This document shows positions 26,546-36,471 of a stretch of 64,000 nt of DNA, piece after piece; position 1 is the first letter of the stretch, and every line of letters starts with the position of its first letter. Source of the stretch: Halobaculum litoreum (GTDB lineage Archaea; Halobacteriota; Halobacteria; Halobacteriales; Haloferacaceae); NCBI RefSeq assembly GCF_030127125.1, contig NZ_CP126156.1, forward strand, positions 1,612,001-1,676,000. Reading direction: 5' to 3'. Position numbers and translations under genes: made by a program. Below the pieces are notes generated by a model. The model worked only from the letters and a program-made list of their open reading frames with translations. It ran no database searches and was not told where the DNA came from.

Positions 26546-27661
26546 CTACTCGAACGGGACCGTGACGACCTTGGCGCGCTTCTCGCGGCCGCGGACGACG
26601 ACGTTCACCTCGGTGCCGGGGTCGGTGAGGTCCACCGGGAGGTACCCCAGCGCGATGGGCTTGTCGAGGCTCGGGCTCATCGTCCCGGAGGTGACGACGC
26701 CGACGACGTGGCCGTTCTCGTCGGTGACGTCGTAGCCGTGGCGCGGGACGCCGCGGTCGAGCAGTTCGAGCCCGACGAACGTCTCCTCGACGCCCGTCTC
26801 CGCCTGCTCGGCGAGCGCGTCGCGCCCGACGAAGTCGGTGTCGAGGTCGACGACGAAGCCGATGTCCGCTTCGTACGGCGTGCGCGGCTCGTCCTCGGGG
26901 TGGAAGTCCTGCCCAGACAGCAGGAACCCACGCTCCATACGGAGGGTGTCGCGGGCGCCGAGCCCGCACGGCGCGGCGTCCTCGGCGAACAGGCCCCACA
27001 CGTCCTCGGCGGCGTCCCACGGACAGAGCACCTCGAAGCCGTCCTCGCCGGTGTACCCGGTCCGGGCGACCCAACACTCCGCCCCGGCGATCGGGGCGTA
27101 CGTCGCCGAGAAGCGCGACAGGTCCAGCAGGTCCGGCCCGCCGGCGTCGACGGCGTCGGCGACGAGGCCGGGCGCGTCGGGCCCCTGCACCGCGAACATG
27201 GCCCAGTCCTCGGTGACGTTGCGCACCTCGCAGTCGAGGGCCCGCTCGTCGCGGTGGGCGACCCACCGCTCGTGGGACTCGGCGTCGTGGCCGGCGTTCG
27301 GGACGAACAGGTACGCGGGGACGGCCCCGTCCTCGCGCACCTCGTCGGGGAGGCGGTAGACGACCGTGTCGTCGAGCATCACGCCGTCCTCGCGGGTGAT
27401 CGCGGCGTACTGCGCGTCGCCGACGTCGAGGGCGGCCACGTCGTTCGTCGTCAGGCGGTCCACGAGCGTCCCCGCGTCGGGGCCGGCGACGACGATCTCG
27501 CCCATGTGGGAGACGTCGAAGACTCCCGCGGCCTCCCGCACCGCCGTGTGCTCGGCGCGGATCGAGTCGAACTCGACGGGCATGTCCCACCCGCCGAACT
27601 CGGTGAACTTCGCGCCGCGCGCGGCGTGTGCCTCGCGGAGGGGCGGCTTCCGGAGCGTCAT
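26546..27661 (-). CDS. gcvT: Aminomethyltransferase (glycine cleavage T protein)
   Basis: A 371-residue folate-dependent enzyme that releases ammonia from the H protein and forms methylene-tetrahydropterin. Conserved segments are FTEFGGWDMPVEFDSI, AGVFDVSHMGEI, RTGYTGEDGFEV and the C-terminal VVTSGTMSPSLDKPIALGYL. The start MTLRKPPLREAH was chosen because homology begins there; the longer frame to 27730 adds Arg/Pro-rich residues only. It is the first of the gcv genes on this strand. Confidence 0.95.
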   Translation of the reverse strand: MTLRKPPLREAHAARGAKFTEFGGWDMPVEFDSIRAEHTAVREAAGVFDVSHMGEIVVAGPDAGTLVDRLTTNDVAALDVGDAQYAAITREDGVMLDDTVVYRLPDEVREDGAVPAYLFVPNAGHDAESHERWVAHRDERALDCEVRNVTEDWAMFAVQGPDAPGLVADAVDAGGPDLLDLSRFSATYAPIAGAECWVARTGYTGEDGFEVLCPWDAAEDVWGLFAEDAAPCGLGARDTLRMERGFLLSGQDFHPEDEPRTPYEADIGFVVDLDTDFVGRDALAEQAETGVEETFVGLELLDRGVPRHGYDVTDENGHVVGVVTSGTMSPSLDKPIALGYLPVDLTDPGTEVNVVVRGREKRAKVVTVPFE

Positions 27662-27811
27662 ACCCGACCGGTCGGTCGCCCCCGAGTAAGGGTTTGGCGT
27701 TCGGCGCCGACCGCCGTCGGCCGGCGGCACACGCGGCGTCGGTTCACACGAGTTTCAGTATCGATAGCCGGAGAACTCAATATTAAATACCTCAAACGGG
27801 TGGGTCCGACG

Positions 27812-29518
27812 ATGTTCGGACTCGGAGGAACGGGGGCACTCGCCGTCTACGTGGCGGCGTACACGGTCGCGATCGTCGGGTGCGGCGTCGCGCTCCGTCG
27901 GGCTGTCTCCGTCGACGACGACGAGACGCGGCGGGGACTGGTGGCGCTGTTGGTCGCCAGCGGCGGCTGGGCGGTCGCCCAACTGGCGTACCTGCTCGCG
28001 CCGACGGCCGACCTGCAGTACGCGCTGTACCTGACCGGCCTCGTCGTCGGCCTGACGACGATCGGCGGGTGGCTGTACTTCTGTTCGGCCTACACCGGCC
28101 GGTCGTTCCACCGCGATCGGACGTACCGGCGCGTCGCCGTCGGCGCCTACCTCGCCGTCGTCGCGATCAAGGTCACCAACCCCTTCCACCAGCTGTACTT
28201 CACCGCCGAGTTCGTCGCGACGCCGTTCCCGCACCTCGCCGTCCAGCAGGGGCTCGCCCACTGGGTCGTCACCGGCCTGTCGTACTCGCTGGTCGCGATC
28301 GGCTTCTTCATGCTGTTCGACCAGTTCCTCGAGGCCGACTTCGACACCCGCCCGCTCGGGGCGCTGGTCGGCGCGACGGCGTTGCCGGTCACGTTCGACC
28401 TGACCGAGATGGTCACCCCGGTGTTGCTGGACCTCAGCATGGAGCCGGTCGGCGTCGCCGTCTTCGCCGTCGGCACGCTGTACGTGTTCGAGGACCGGTT
28501 CCTCTCGGTACAGCTGTCCGACGGGGTCGACGAGGCGCTGATCTACCTCGACGAGGACGACCGCGTGCGCGAGGCGAACGACCTCGCTCGCGACACGCTC
28601 CCGGCGCTGCGCGGCGCGCGCGGCGAGCCGATCGCGGAGGTCCTCCCCGAGGTCGCCGCGGAGCTCGACGGCGGCGAGGGGCTGTTGGACCGCGTCGCCG
28701 CCGACGGCCACCGGTACTACCTCGTGACGACGACGGAGTTCGTCCGGGCGCACGGCAGCGTCGGACGGCTCGTCATGTTGAGCGACGTGACCGGCTCCGA
28801 ACGCCGTCGCCAGGAGCTGGCCAGACAGAACGAGCAGTTGGAGTCGTTCGCCGCGGCGATGCGCCACGAACTGTTCAACACGCTCCAGATCGTCGCCGGA
28901 CGCGTCGAGATCGCGGGGACCGAGCTCGAGGACGGCGACGTGGCGGCGGCCCGCGAGTCGCTGTCGACCGCCTCCGAGACCGCCGAGCGCATGCGGATGC
29001 TGGTCGAGGACTTCGCCGCGCTCGCGCGCCAGGGGCGGACCATCGAGGGCACGGAGTGGACCGCGTTCGACCCGACCGTCGAGCGTGCGTGGCGGTCGCT
29101 CCCGACCGACGGCGTCGTCCTCGAGGTGGAGCGCGGCGGCCGGATCGACGCCGACCCCGACCGGCTCGAGTCGCTGCTGGCGAGCGCGTTCCGGTTCGCC
29201 GTCCACAACGACGCCTCGCGGGTGACCGTCGCGCTGCGCGAGGACGGCATCGCCGTCGCCGACGACGGCAACGAGTACCCGCACCTGTCGCCGGAGTCGT
29301 TCTTCGAGTACGGCGGCGCCGTCCCCGACGCCGAGGCCGGCATCGCGCTCCCGAACGTCCGCACGCTCGCGCAGGTCCACGGCTGGGACGCCGACGTCGA
29401 CGCGACGTACGACGGCGGCGTCAGGGTCGTCGTCACCGACGCGTGCACGGACGTCGGGGAGCCGTCGACGAGCGCGGACGGCGCCGACCCCGAGCGCGCC
29501 TCCGTCGCCGGCGAGTAG
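27812..29518 (+). CDS. Membrane sensor histidine kinase with 7TM N-terminus
   Basis: A 568-residue kinase. Seven hydrophobic helices (about residues 5-225, HisKA_7TM type) are followed by a PAS-like region (230-340), then the dimerisation helix with phospho-His in RHELFNTLQIVAG. The ATPase domain is degenerate: the N box is reduced to FAVHNDASRV and the G1 box reads VADDGNEY instead of a D-x-G-x-G motif, so catalysis is doubtful. TATTAAATA at 27781-27789 gives a leaderless ATG at 27812. No response regulator is adjacent. Confidence 0.8.
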   Translation: MFGLGGTGALAVYVAAYTVAIVGCGVALRRAVSVDDDETRRGLVALLVASGGWAVAQLAYLLAPTADLQYALYLTGLVVGLTTIGGWLYFCSAYTGRSFHRDRTYRRVAVGAYLAVVAIKVTNPFHQLYFTAEFVATPFPHLAVQQGLAHWVVTGLSYSLVAIGFFMLFDQFLEADFDTRPLGALVGATALPVTFDLTEMVTPVLLDLSMEPVGVAVFAVGTLYVFEDRFLSVQLSDGVDEALIYLDEDDRVREANDLARDTLPALRGARGEPIAEVLPEVAAELDGGEGLLDRVAADGHRYYLVTTTEFVRAHGSVGRLVMLSDVTGSERRRQELARQNEQLESFAAAMRHELFNTLQIVAGRVEIAGTELEDGDVAAARESLSTASETAERMRMLVEDFAALARQGRTIEGTEWTAFDPTVERAWRSLPTDGVVLEVERGGRIDADPDRLESLLASAFRFAVHNDASRVTVALREDGIAVADDGNEYPHLSPESFFEYGGAVPDAEAGIALPNVRTLAQVHGWDADVDATYDGGVRVVVTDACTDVGEPSTSADGADPERASVAGE

Positions 29519-29572
29519 CGCCGCTGGGAGGCGAGTCGGTCGAAAAAGCGACCGTCGCGACGGGGGCCGGGA

Positions 29573-30631
29573 TCAGTAGGCGTCGACGTACGCGGCGACG
29601 TCGAGCAGGCGGTTCGAGAAGCCGTACTCGTTGTCGTACCACGTCAGGATCTTGGCGACGCCCTCGTCGTCGTCGCCGACGACGTTCGTCGAGCGCAGGT
29701 CGACGTACGACGAGAACGGCAGCCCGAGGATGTCGCGGCTGACGACCTCGTCGTCCGTGTAGCCGAGCACGCCCGCCAGCGGCCCCGAGTCGGCGGCGTC
29801 GCGGAACGCCGCGTTGATCTCGTCGGCCGACGGCGACTCCTCCAGGTCGACGACCAGCTCCGTGAGCGAGCCGTTCGGGACGGGAACGCGCATCGCCATC
29901 CCGTCGAGCTTGCCCTGCAGCTGCGGGAGGATCTCGGTGGCCGCCTTCGCGGCGCCCGTCGACGTGGGGACGATGTTCTCGGCGGCCGCGCGGCCGCGGC
30001 GGGTCTTCGCCTTCGGCCCGTCGACGAGGTTCTGACTCCCCGTGTACGCGTGGACGGTCGTGAGCGTCCCGGAGGCGATGCCGAACTCCTCGTCGAGCAC
30101 CTTCGCGACCGGCGTGACGGAGTTGGTCGTACAGGAGGCGTTCGAGACGACCGTCTCGCCGTCGTACTCCTCCTCGTGGTTGACGCCGTACACGAGCTGC
30201 TTGACCGGCGCCTCGCCCTTCGGCGGCGCGGAGATGACGGCCACGTCGGCGCCCGCCTCGACGTGCTTCTCGGCGTCGCCCTTCGTGCGGAACACGCCCG
30301 TACACTCCAGCGCGACGTCGACGCCGAGGTCGTCCCACGGGAGGTCGGCGGGGTCCTGCTCGTCGAACAGCGGCACCGCCGTGTCGCCGATGGCGAGTTC
30401 GCGGGACTCCGCGTCGTAGCTCACGCCGTCGAGGCGACCCATCACGGAGTCGTAGGCGGCGAGGTAGCGCATCTCCTCGCCGTCCATCACGTCGTTGATG
30501 CCGACCAGCTCGATGCGCGGGTCCTCCATCACCGCGCGGAACACGTTGCGCCCGATCCGACCGAACCCGTTGAGCCCGACGCGCACGGGGTTCTCGACGT
30601 CGTCGCCCGCCGCGAGGTACGATTTACTCAT
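29573..30631 (-). CDS. gap: Glyceraldehyde-3-phosphate dehydrogenase, type I
   Basis: A 352-residue phosphorylating GAPDH of the bacterial type rather than the archaeal type II enzyme. The Rossmann start is VGLNGFGRIGRNVF, the cofactor strand ends in GINDVMD with the Asp that favours NAD, the catalytic Cys is C167 in SNASCTTNS, and WYDNEYGFSNR closes the active site. It can serve sugar breakdown or gluconeogenesis. GATAAG at 30655-30660 lies about 27 bases from the ATG. It is divergent from an hsp20 gene. Confidence 0.93.
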   Translation of the reverse strand: MSKSYLAAGDDVENPVRVGLNGFGRIGRNVFRAVMEDPRIELVGINDVMDGEEMRYLAAYDSVMGRLDGVSYDAESRELAIGDTAVPLFDEQDPADLPWDDLGVDVALECTGVFRTKGDAEKHVEAGADVAVISAPPKGEAPVKQLVYGVNHEEEYDGETVVSNASCTTNSVTPVAKVLDEEFGIASGTLTTVHAYTGSQNLVDGPKAKTRRGRAAAENIVPTSTGAAKAATEILPQLQGKLDGMAMRVPVPNGSLTELVVDLEESPSADEINAAFRDAADSGPLAGVLGYTDDEVVSRDILGLPFSSYVDLRSTNVVGDDDEGVAKILTWYDNEYGFSNRLLDVAAYVDAY

Positions 30632-30654
30632 ATCCGAATAACTGATGGCCGACG

Positions 30655-30744
30655 ACTTATCGCTTGTGGGTGCGGCCGAGCGGCGCGAATCGGGGCGCGA
30701 GACCCGACCCAGCGGCCGGTGTGCCGGGGGGAGAAGGCTTATTC
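30655..30744. promoter_or_regulatory. Divergent promoters of gap and hsp20
   Basis: GATAAG on the minus strand (30655-30660) is correctly spaced for the gap ATG at 30631. CTTATTC on the plus strand (30738-30744) is about 30 bases before the hsp20 ATG at 30771. The 139-base region between the two start codons holds both; no clear operator was seen. Confidence 0.5.
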
Positions 30745-30770
30745 GGCAAAGCGTACAAGGAAGGTTGAGA

Positions 30771-31154
30771 ATGCGTGACAACCGCGACGATCCGTTCGGC
30801 GACATCTTCGACGAGATCGAACGGATGATGAGCGAAATGACCGGCGCACCCGGAAACGGTTCGGGGTTCGGCGACGCCGGCTTCGGCGACGAGACCCACG
30901 TGTCGGTGTACGAGGAGGGGTCGACGATCCGACTCGTCGCGGACCTCCCGGGCGTCGACAAGGGGGGGATCGACCTCCAGTGCGACGGCTCGACGCTCAC
31001 CGTCGTCGCCGAGGGCGACCACCGCCGCTTCGACGAACGGGTCCGCCTGCCCGCGCGCGTCGACGAACACTCCGCGTCGGCGTCGTTCAACAACGGCGTC
31101 CTCGAGGTGACGTTCGACGTGCTCGAACCGTCGGCCGACATCGACGTCGAGTAG
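30771..31154 (+). CDS. Hsp20/alpha-crystallin family small heat-shock protein
   Basis: A 127-residue chaperone-like protein. A short N-terminal arm (DPFGDIFDEIERMMSEM) leads into the alpha-crystallin domain: THVSVYEEGSTIRLVADLPGV, GGIDLQCDGSTLTVVAE and the strand SFNNGVLEVTFD with a C-terminal acidic tail. The canonical IxI tail motif is replaced by ADIDVE. Such proteins hold unfolding proteins under heat or salt stress. Confidence 0.85.
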   Translation: MRDNRDDPFGDIFDEIERMMSEMTGAPGNGSGFGDAGFGDETHVSVYEEGSTIRLVADLPGVDKGGIDLQCDGSTLTVVAEGDHRRFDERVRLPARVDEHSASASFNNGVLEVTFDVLEPSADIDVE

Positions 31155-31184
31155 TCCGCCGCGCAGCGCCCGTTCTCGCGACCC

Positions 31185-32080
31185 TTACCGCTCGGCCGTC
31201 CGACGCACCAGCGCCGCCAGCGACGCGTCGAACCCGTCGCGGTACTTCGCGGCGGCGTCGACGGTCGGCCGCGCGTTCGTCTCCGAGACGACCAGCCGGC
31301 CGTCCGACGCCAGCAGGTCCACGCCCACGAGCGGGACGTCGAGCGCGCGCGCCGCCCGCTCGGCCAGGTCGCGGGCGTCGTCGTCGAGGGCGACCCCTCG
31401 GCGACCGCGCCGCGGTGGACGTTGTGTTTCCAGTTCCCCTCGGCGACCGCGCCGTCGGGGAGCCGACGCTCCACGGCGCCGGCGTAGTCGCCGTCGACGA
31501 CCATCGCGCGGTAGTCGGTGGCGTCGGGGAGGAACTCCTGCACGAGGAACGACTTGTCGCCGGTCGCGCGGTAGTCGTGGACGAGGTCGAGGTAGTCGGT
31601 GACGCCCAGCAGGCTGTCGGGGTCCGCCGCCTTGGCGACGCCCACGCCCCGCGTCGCGGAGTTGGGCTTCACGACGACCGGGTAGCCAACCTCGTCGGCG
31701 GCCGCCAGCACCGCCCCGTCGTCGACGGGGTTCGACACCGCACGCGTCTCGGGCACCGGGAGGCCGGCGGCCGCCAGCGTCGCCAGCGTCCCGGCCTTGT
31801 TGCGCGAGGCGAGCACCGCCTCGCGGCCGTTCACCCACGGCACGTCGAGGTGGGTGTCGACCACCGCGCCCTCCATCAGCCGCGAGGGGTACACCCAGCC
31901 GACGTCGAAGCCGGCGAACTCGCCGTCGGGGTCGGCGTCGACCCGGAGCACGCGCTCGTCGGGTCGGACGTGGTCGACGGCGATGCCGTGGGGCGCGAGT
32001 CGCTCGCGGAGGCGGTCGAACGTCTCCGCGCGCGTCGTCACGGCGAGGCGGAGGTCGGGGTCGGTGGGGGGCGACGGCAT
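31185..32080 (-). pseudogene. RimK-type ATP-grasp ligase, frameshifted
   Basis: An ATP-grasp enzyme of the RimK/LysX group that would join an amino acid (often glutamate) to a carboxylate. Intact in the first frame are AVLASRNKAGTLATLAAAGL, VGYPVVVKPNSATRGVGV, SFLVQEFLP and GNWKHNVHRGAVAEG. The remainder, VPLVGVDLLASDGRLVVSE and TNARPTVDAAAKY, lies in another frame after about base 31397. One missing base in a run of G (C on the plus strand, near 31395-31398) would restore GAVAEGVALDDDARDL. The domain order is complete, so a sequence error is likely. Confidence 0.75.
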
Positions 32081-32273
32081 CGTCGGTCGCCACGAGGGGG
32101 CCGCGCGGATAGCCGTTCGGCTCGGCGGCGCCGACGGGGGCGGCCCGCGACCGGCGGACGCCGGGCCGTCGGCGGCCCGCTCGGGGGCCCCGTTCGGCGC
32201 CGACCCCGACACGCTCCCACACGCGCATCCGGAGAAACGAGGCTTCTTACGGCCCGAGCAGGTAGTCGCTGCC

Positions 32274-32927
32274 ATGAGCGATCCCGACGTTCCCTCGCAG
32301 GTGCCCGTGGAGTGCCCGGGCTGTGCCGAGGAGACGCCCCACGAGGTGCTGAAACCCGGCGGCCACGCGACGGTGCAGTGTACGCAGTGCGGCCACACCC
32401 ACAAGGTCGAGGTGCCGGAGCCGACGACCGTCGACGTCGACGTCGTCGTCTCGCAGGACGGCGAGTCGTACACGACGACGCTCGCGGGCGAACCCGAGGA
32501 GACGGTCGCCACCGGCGACGAGTTCATCGTCGAAACCCCGGAAGCGATCCAGCAGGTGCGCGTCACCTCGATCGAGCTGTCGGGCGACCGCCGCGTCGAG
32601 GAGTCCGACCTCGAGCACGCCGCGACCGTCTGGACGCGCGTCGTCGACAACGTCGGCGTCAACGTCACCGTCCACCCGAAGGACGGCCGCCGCGACGAGA
32701 CGCGGAGCCTGAAGGTGTACGTCCCCGGCGACTACGAGTTCACGGTCGGGAAGACCGAGTCGTTCGGCGACGACGAGATCGAGATCGAGGGCGTGCAGGT
32801 GCGCGACGAGGCCGCCGACACCTACCGCCACGAGAAGTTCGACCACGACGGCGACATGGTGTACGCGAAGGACGTGAAGCGGGTGTACGCCCGCGACACC
32901 AAGACCGCCGCCTGGTCGGCCTGGTAG
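32274..32927 (+). CDS. HVO_0476-type zinc finger protein
   Basis: A 217-residue protein. An N-terminal zinc ribbon has two CxxC pairs (VECPGCAEETPHE and VQCTQCGHTHK) in residues 10-45. The rest is beta-rich and acidic, with an ATVWTRVVDNVGVNVTVHPK region and a basic C-terminus. It looks like a conserved haloarchaeal nucleic-acid-binding or translation-associated protein, but no function is proven. A weak TATA (CTTCTTA) lies about 28 bases upstream. Confidence 0.75.
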   Translation: MSDPDVPSQVPVECPGCAEETPHEVLKPGGHATVQCTQCGHTHKVEVPEPTTVDVDVVVSQDGESYTTTLAGEPEETVATGDEFIVETPEAIQQVRVTSIELSGDRRVEESDLEHAATVWTRVVDNVGVNVTVHPKDGRRDETRSLKVYVPGDYEFTVGKTESFGDDEIEIEGVQVRDEAADTYRHEKFDHDGDMVYAKDVKRVYARDTKTAAWSAW

Positions 32928-33032
32928 GCCGCCGACGGCCGCTCGCGACCCGCCCCGACGGACGCGGGTCGGGCGGCCCGACCGCCGAGGGATGCCCTTT
33001 TATCCACCCAGTCGAAGGTCGGGGAACGAACG

Positions 33033-33956
33033 ATGCCGACCGACGAGCGGACCGGGCTCGACGCCGAGGAGTTGCTCCTCGTGTGGGCGGCGCGGCGGAC
33101 GGGGGTGCTGGAGGCGCTGTTGACGACGGCGGGGACGCCGGCGCAGGTCGCCGAGACCACCGACGTCGCCGAGCCGTTGGCTCGCCGGCTCGTCGAGGCG
33201 CTCGCGGACCTGGGGTTCTTCGAGGCGGTCGGCGACGAGTACGAGCCGACGAACCGCGCGCTCGGGCTGCTCGCCAAGCGGGACGTGCGCTCGATCGGGG
33301 CGACGCCCCACGCGCTCGACGAGCTGGACGAACTGGTCGGCCTCCCCGAGACGCTGGAGACCGGCGTCCCGCCGGAGCGCCGCAGCGACTGGGAGGCGAA
33401 CGCGCTGGGCGCCCACTACGCCACCGACCCCGCGGTCGTCCGCGCGTGCGTGACGGCCGCCGTCCGCGCGCGCCCGGACGCCGACGCGGTCGTCGACCTC
33501 TGTGGCGCCTCGGGCGTGTACGCCCGCGAGTTCGCCGCCCGCGGCCTCGACGCCACGCTGGTGGAGTCGCCGTCGGCGATCGACCTGCTCGGGCGCGTCC
33601 ACGGCGACGACGTCCGCTTCCACGCCGGCATCCCCGCGACGCTCGACGGCTCGTTCGACCTGGCGTTCCTCGGCGACGGCCTCTCGGGGATGGACCCCGC
33701 GGAGGTCGTCCCGACGCTGTCGGTCGCGGTCGACCTCCTCGACGGCGACGGCGCGCTCGTCGCGACCGGCGTCCTCGACGACGGCACCGGCGACGCCGTC
33801 GCCGTCGAGGCGCGGGCGCTGGCGGCGGGCCACGGCGGGGCGTACGAGCCGGACACCGTCCGTCACTGGTTCAGCGAGGCCGGCCTCGCGGACGTCCGCG
33901 TCGACCCGATCCCCGGGACGGACCGCCACGCCGCCGTCGGCGTCGTCGACGGGTAA
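33033..33956 (+). CDS. O-methyltransferase-like protein with winged-helix start
   Basis: A 307-residue protein. Residues 1-85 are a winged-helix dimerisation module (TGVLEALLTTAGTPAQVAETT, then RRLVEALADLGFFE). The SAM-binding fold begins at DAVVDLCGASGVYAREFAARG (a variant glycine loop, DLCGASG) and continues with SFDLAFLGDGLSG. The C-terminal PDTVRHWFSEAGLADVRVD is typical of O-methyltransferases. Substrate unknown. CTTTTATCC just before 33005 may be its TATA region. Confidence 0.75.
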   Translation: MPTDERTGLDAEELLLVWAARRTGVLEALLTTAGTPAQVAETTDVAEPLARRLVEALADLGFFEAVGDEYEPTNRALGLLAKRDVRSIGATPHALDELDELVGLPETLETGVPPERRSDWEANALGAHYATDPAVVRACVTAAVRARPDADAVVDLCGASGVYAREFAARGLDATLVESPSAIDLLGRVHGDDVRFHAGIPATLDGSFDLAFLGDGLSGMDPAEVVPTLSVAVDLLDGDGALVATGVLDDGTGDAVAVEARALAAGHGGAYEPDTVRHWFSEAGLADVRVDPIPGTDRHAAVGVVDG

Positions 33957-34021
33957 CTCGCCGGCCGTGGCGGGGACCCGGACCCGGACGACCGGGACGG
34001 GTCCCCGTCCCCGTGGCGCGG

Positions 34022-34974
34022 CTACTCCGACCCCACCCTCGGATCGAGCGTCGCGGTCACGGCGTCCTCGGCGAGCGTCCCGAGGACGCCGAGCAGGGAG
34101 GTGATCAGCGTCGCCGCGAGGACGACCGCGACGTCGCGGTCGCGGATCGCCTCCAGCGTCACCAGGCCGAACCCGGGCATCCCGAGCGCCGCCTCGACGA
34201 GGTAGACGCCGAGCAGGAGCGCCCCGAGCACCCGGATCGAGAACAGCGCGACGATCGGCGCCGCGGCGTTGCGGAGCACGTGGGCGGCGACCCGCCGCGG
34301 CGGTGCACCGTTGGCCCGGACGAGTTTCACGAAGTCGGTGCCGACGACCGCGGCGGTCTCCGCGGAGGCGTACCGGACGATCGCGGCCCCGAGCGTCGTC
34401 GCGACGACGGCGGTCGCGACCCCGACCGCCGCGACGTTCGGTCCCGCCAGCGGCCCCACGTCGGGGTTCCAGCCGCGACCACGCCGGCGCGCTCGGCGGC
34501 GACCAGCGCGATCGCCTCCGCGAGCAGGAACGCCGGGAACGCCGCGCCGAGGTGGCCGAACGCCTCCGCGAGTCGGCCGACGGTGCCGCGCCACAGCGAG
34601 GCGGCGAGTCCGCCGAGGACGCCGAATACCCCGGCGAGTAGGACGCCCGGGACGAGGTACGCGAGCGTGACGCCCAGCGCCGGACCCAGGATGGCGTCGA
34701 CCGGGCGGTCCTGCACGTACGAACGGCCGAACTGGAGCGTGCCCAGTTCCCACAGCCAGTGCCCGTACCGCCGGTGCAGCGGCTCGTCGTAGTGCATCCG
34801 TTCGCGGTACTGTTCGGCGACCGCGCGGGCCTCCTCCGGCGGGAGGCCCCACTGGATGAAGCTGAGGTTGTGGTCGGGCGCGGCCGCGAGCGCGAGGAAG
34901 GCGACGGTGACCACGACCCAGACGACGAACCCCGCCCACGCGAGCCGACGCGCGAGGAACGCACGGGCGGTCAC
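34022..34974 (-). pseudogene. dppB: DppB-type peptide ABC transporter permease, frameshifted
   Basis: A membrane permease of the DppB/OppB family. Intact marks are FLARRLAWAGFVVWVVVTVAF, the dipeptide-permease N-terminal region (YGHWLWELGTLQFGRSY) and, in another frame after about base 34475, VVGTDFVKLVRANGAPPRRV and the EAA-loop region ending LGMPGFGLVTLEAIRDRDV. One base is missing near 34470-34480 (AGVVA and GWNPDVGPLA should be joined). The GTG at 34974 is the likely start. Uniquely, it is divergent from the other three transporter genes. Confidence 0.75.
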
Positions 34975-35268
34975 GCCGGGGCACCCCGGGACTGGCTCGT
35001 CGACGGGTCGGTCGACTGCGCCGGCGGCGCCCGGAACCGGGCGCCACGCGGCGGGAGGGAGTCGATCCGCATACCACGGCCCTGCAGACGACAGCCGTAT
35101 AATACTACCGCGGCCCCCCACCCGCCCCGGCGGTACCATTATTCGCCCGGACCATCACGCAGGCGACGTGCGAACGGTTCCCACTCCCTCGCGGGCGCCC
35201 TCCGCTCGTGATCGACCCAGTACTGCCTTCCGACGCGACCCGACGGTTTCCCGCGGGGGGGAACCGCC

Positions 35269-36471
35269 GTGAGCCACGGCTCGGACGCGGTCGAGGACCG
35301 CTTCGAGGTCGACACGGACGGCCGACGGGTCGTCGACCGCCTCCCGGTCCGACTCCGGACGGTGGCGCTGGCCGGCGTCCTGACCGTGCTCGCGGTCGCC
35401 GGTGTCTGGGAGGAGGTGGTGACGCCCGACGGCGTCGTCCCGTTTTGGGGGGTGTCCACGTCGATCATCGAGTACCTGTACTACGCCTCGCTGGCGGTCG
35501 CGGCGTGTTACGTCGGGGTCCCGCTCGCCCGTCGCCCCGACCTGCGCCGCCGTTACTGGCGGCGTCTCCGCCGGAGACCGGTCGGACTCGCGGCGGCGGC
35601 GTACCTGCTGGTGGTGTGGTACGCCGCGACGTTCGGCGCGTGGACCATCGACGCCCTCGGCGTCGAGTCGACCGAGGAGATCACCTACGGCGTGCCGCCG
35701 TCCCAACCGCCCGCGTGGGCGACCGTCGAGATGTCGCCGACGATCCCCTACTGTCAGGGGACGCTCGAGGGCGACCTCTGTCACGGGACGTGGTACTTCC
35801 CGCTCGGGACGACGGTCAACGGGGACGGGCTGGTCACCCTGATCGTGGAGGGGGGGCGCGCGTCGCCGTGCAGGTGTCGTTCGTCGCCGCCGCGCTGATC
35901 GTCCCGGTCGCGGTGGTCGTCGGCGTCACGGCCGCCTACTACGGCGGGCGCGTCGACGCCCTGTTGATGCGGTACGTCGACCTCCAGCGGGTCGTGCCCG
36001 CGGTGTTCGTCGTGTTGCTCGTGCAGGAGTCGTTCAGCCGGAGCCTCGTGTCGATCGTCGTGGTGTTCGGGCTGTTCGACTGGGACGGCACCGCGCGGCT
36101 CGTCCGGTCGGCCGCACGCTCGCGGGTCGACACCGGCTACGTCCGGGCCGCCCGCGACGCCGGCGCGAGCGACCTCCGGATCGTCCGCCGACACGTGATC
36201 CCGAACGTCTCCGAGACGGTCGTCGCGGCCGTCGCCGACAGGATGCCGATGCTCGTGCTCGTCGAGGCGGGCGTCGCCTACCTCGGGTTCACCAACCCCC
36301 CTCGCGCAGTCGTGGGGGTCGACCATCGCGATCGGCTTCACGGCGTTCCCCGAGCTGTGGTGGCCCGTCCTGTTCGCCGCGCTCCCGCTCGTGGCGACGG
36401 TGGCCGCGATGTCGGTGCTCGGGTCGGCGTTGCGCGACGTGCTCGACCCGAAGGCGGGGGTGGGCGCGTGA
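35269..36471 (+). pseudogene. dppC: DppC-type peptide ABC transporter permease, two frameshifts
   Basis: The second permease of the transporter, with an unusually long N-terminus that includes two extra hydrophobic helices and an acidic start. The frame from GTG 35269 runs to TWYFPLGTTVNGDGLVTLIVEGG. From about 35855 the protein continues in a second frame (FVAAALIVPVAVVVGVTAAYYG to AGVAYLGFTNP), then from about 36303 in a third (SWGSTIAIGFTAFPELWWP), ending at 36469-36471. The breaks sit in a G7 run and a C6 run. The stop overlaps the GTG of dppD as GTGA. Confidence 0.7.

Noticed and set aside
29573-32668. A 1031-codon minus-strand frame that includes GAPDH
   Set aside because: Only the GAPDH and the first part of the ATP-grasp gene within it are protein-like; the intervening sequence is the antisense of hsp20 and non-coding.
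30980-34792. Open frame of about 1270 codons on the plus strand
   Set aside because: It is Arg/Pro-rich, overlaps several recognisable genes on both strands and is an artefact of high G+C.
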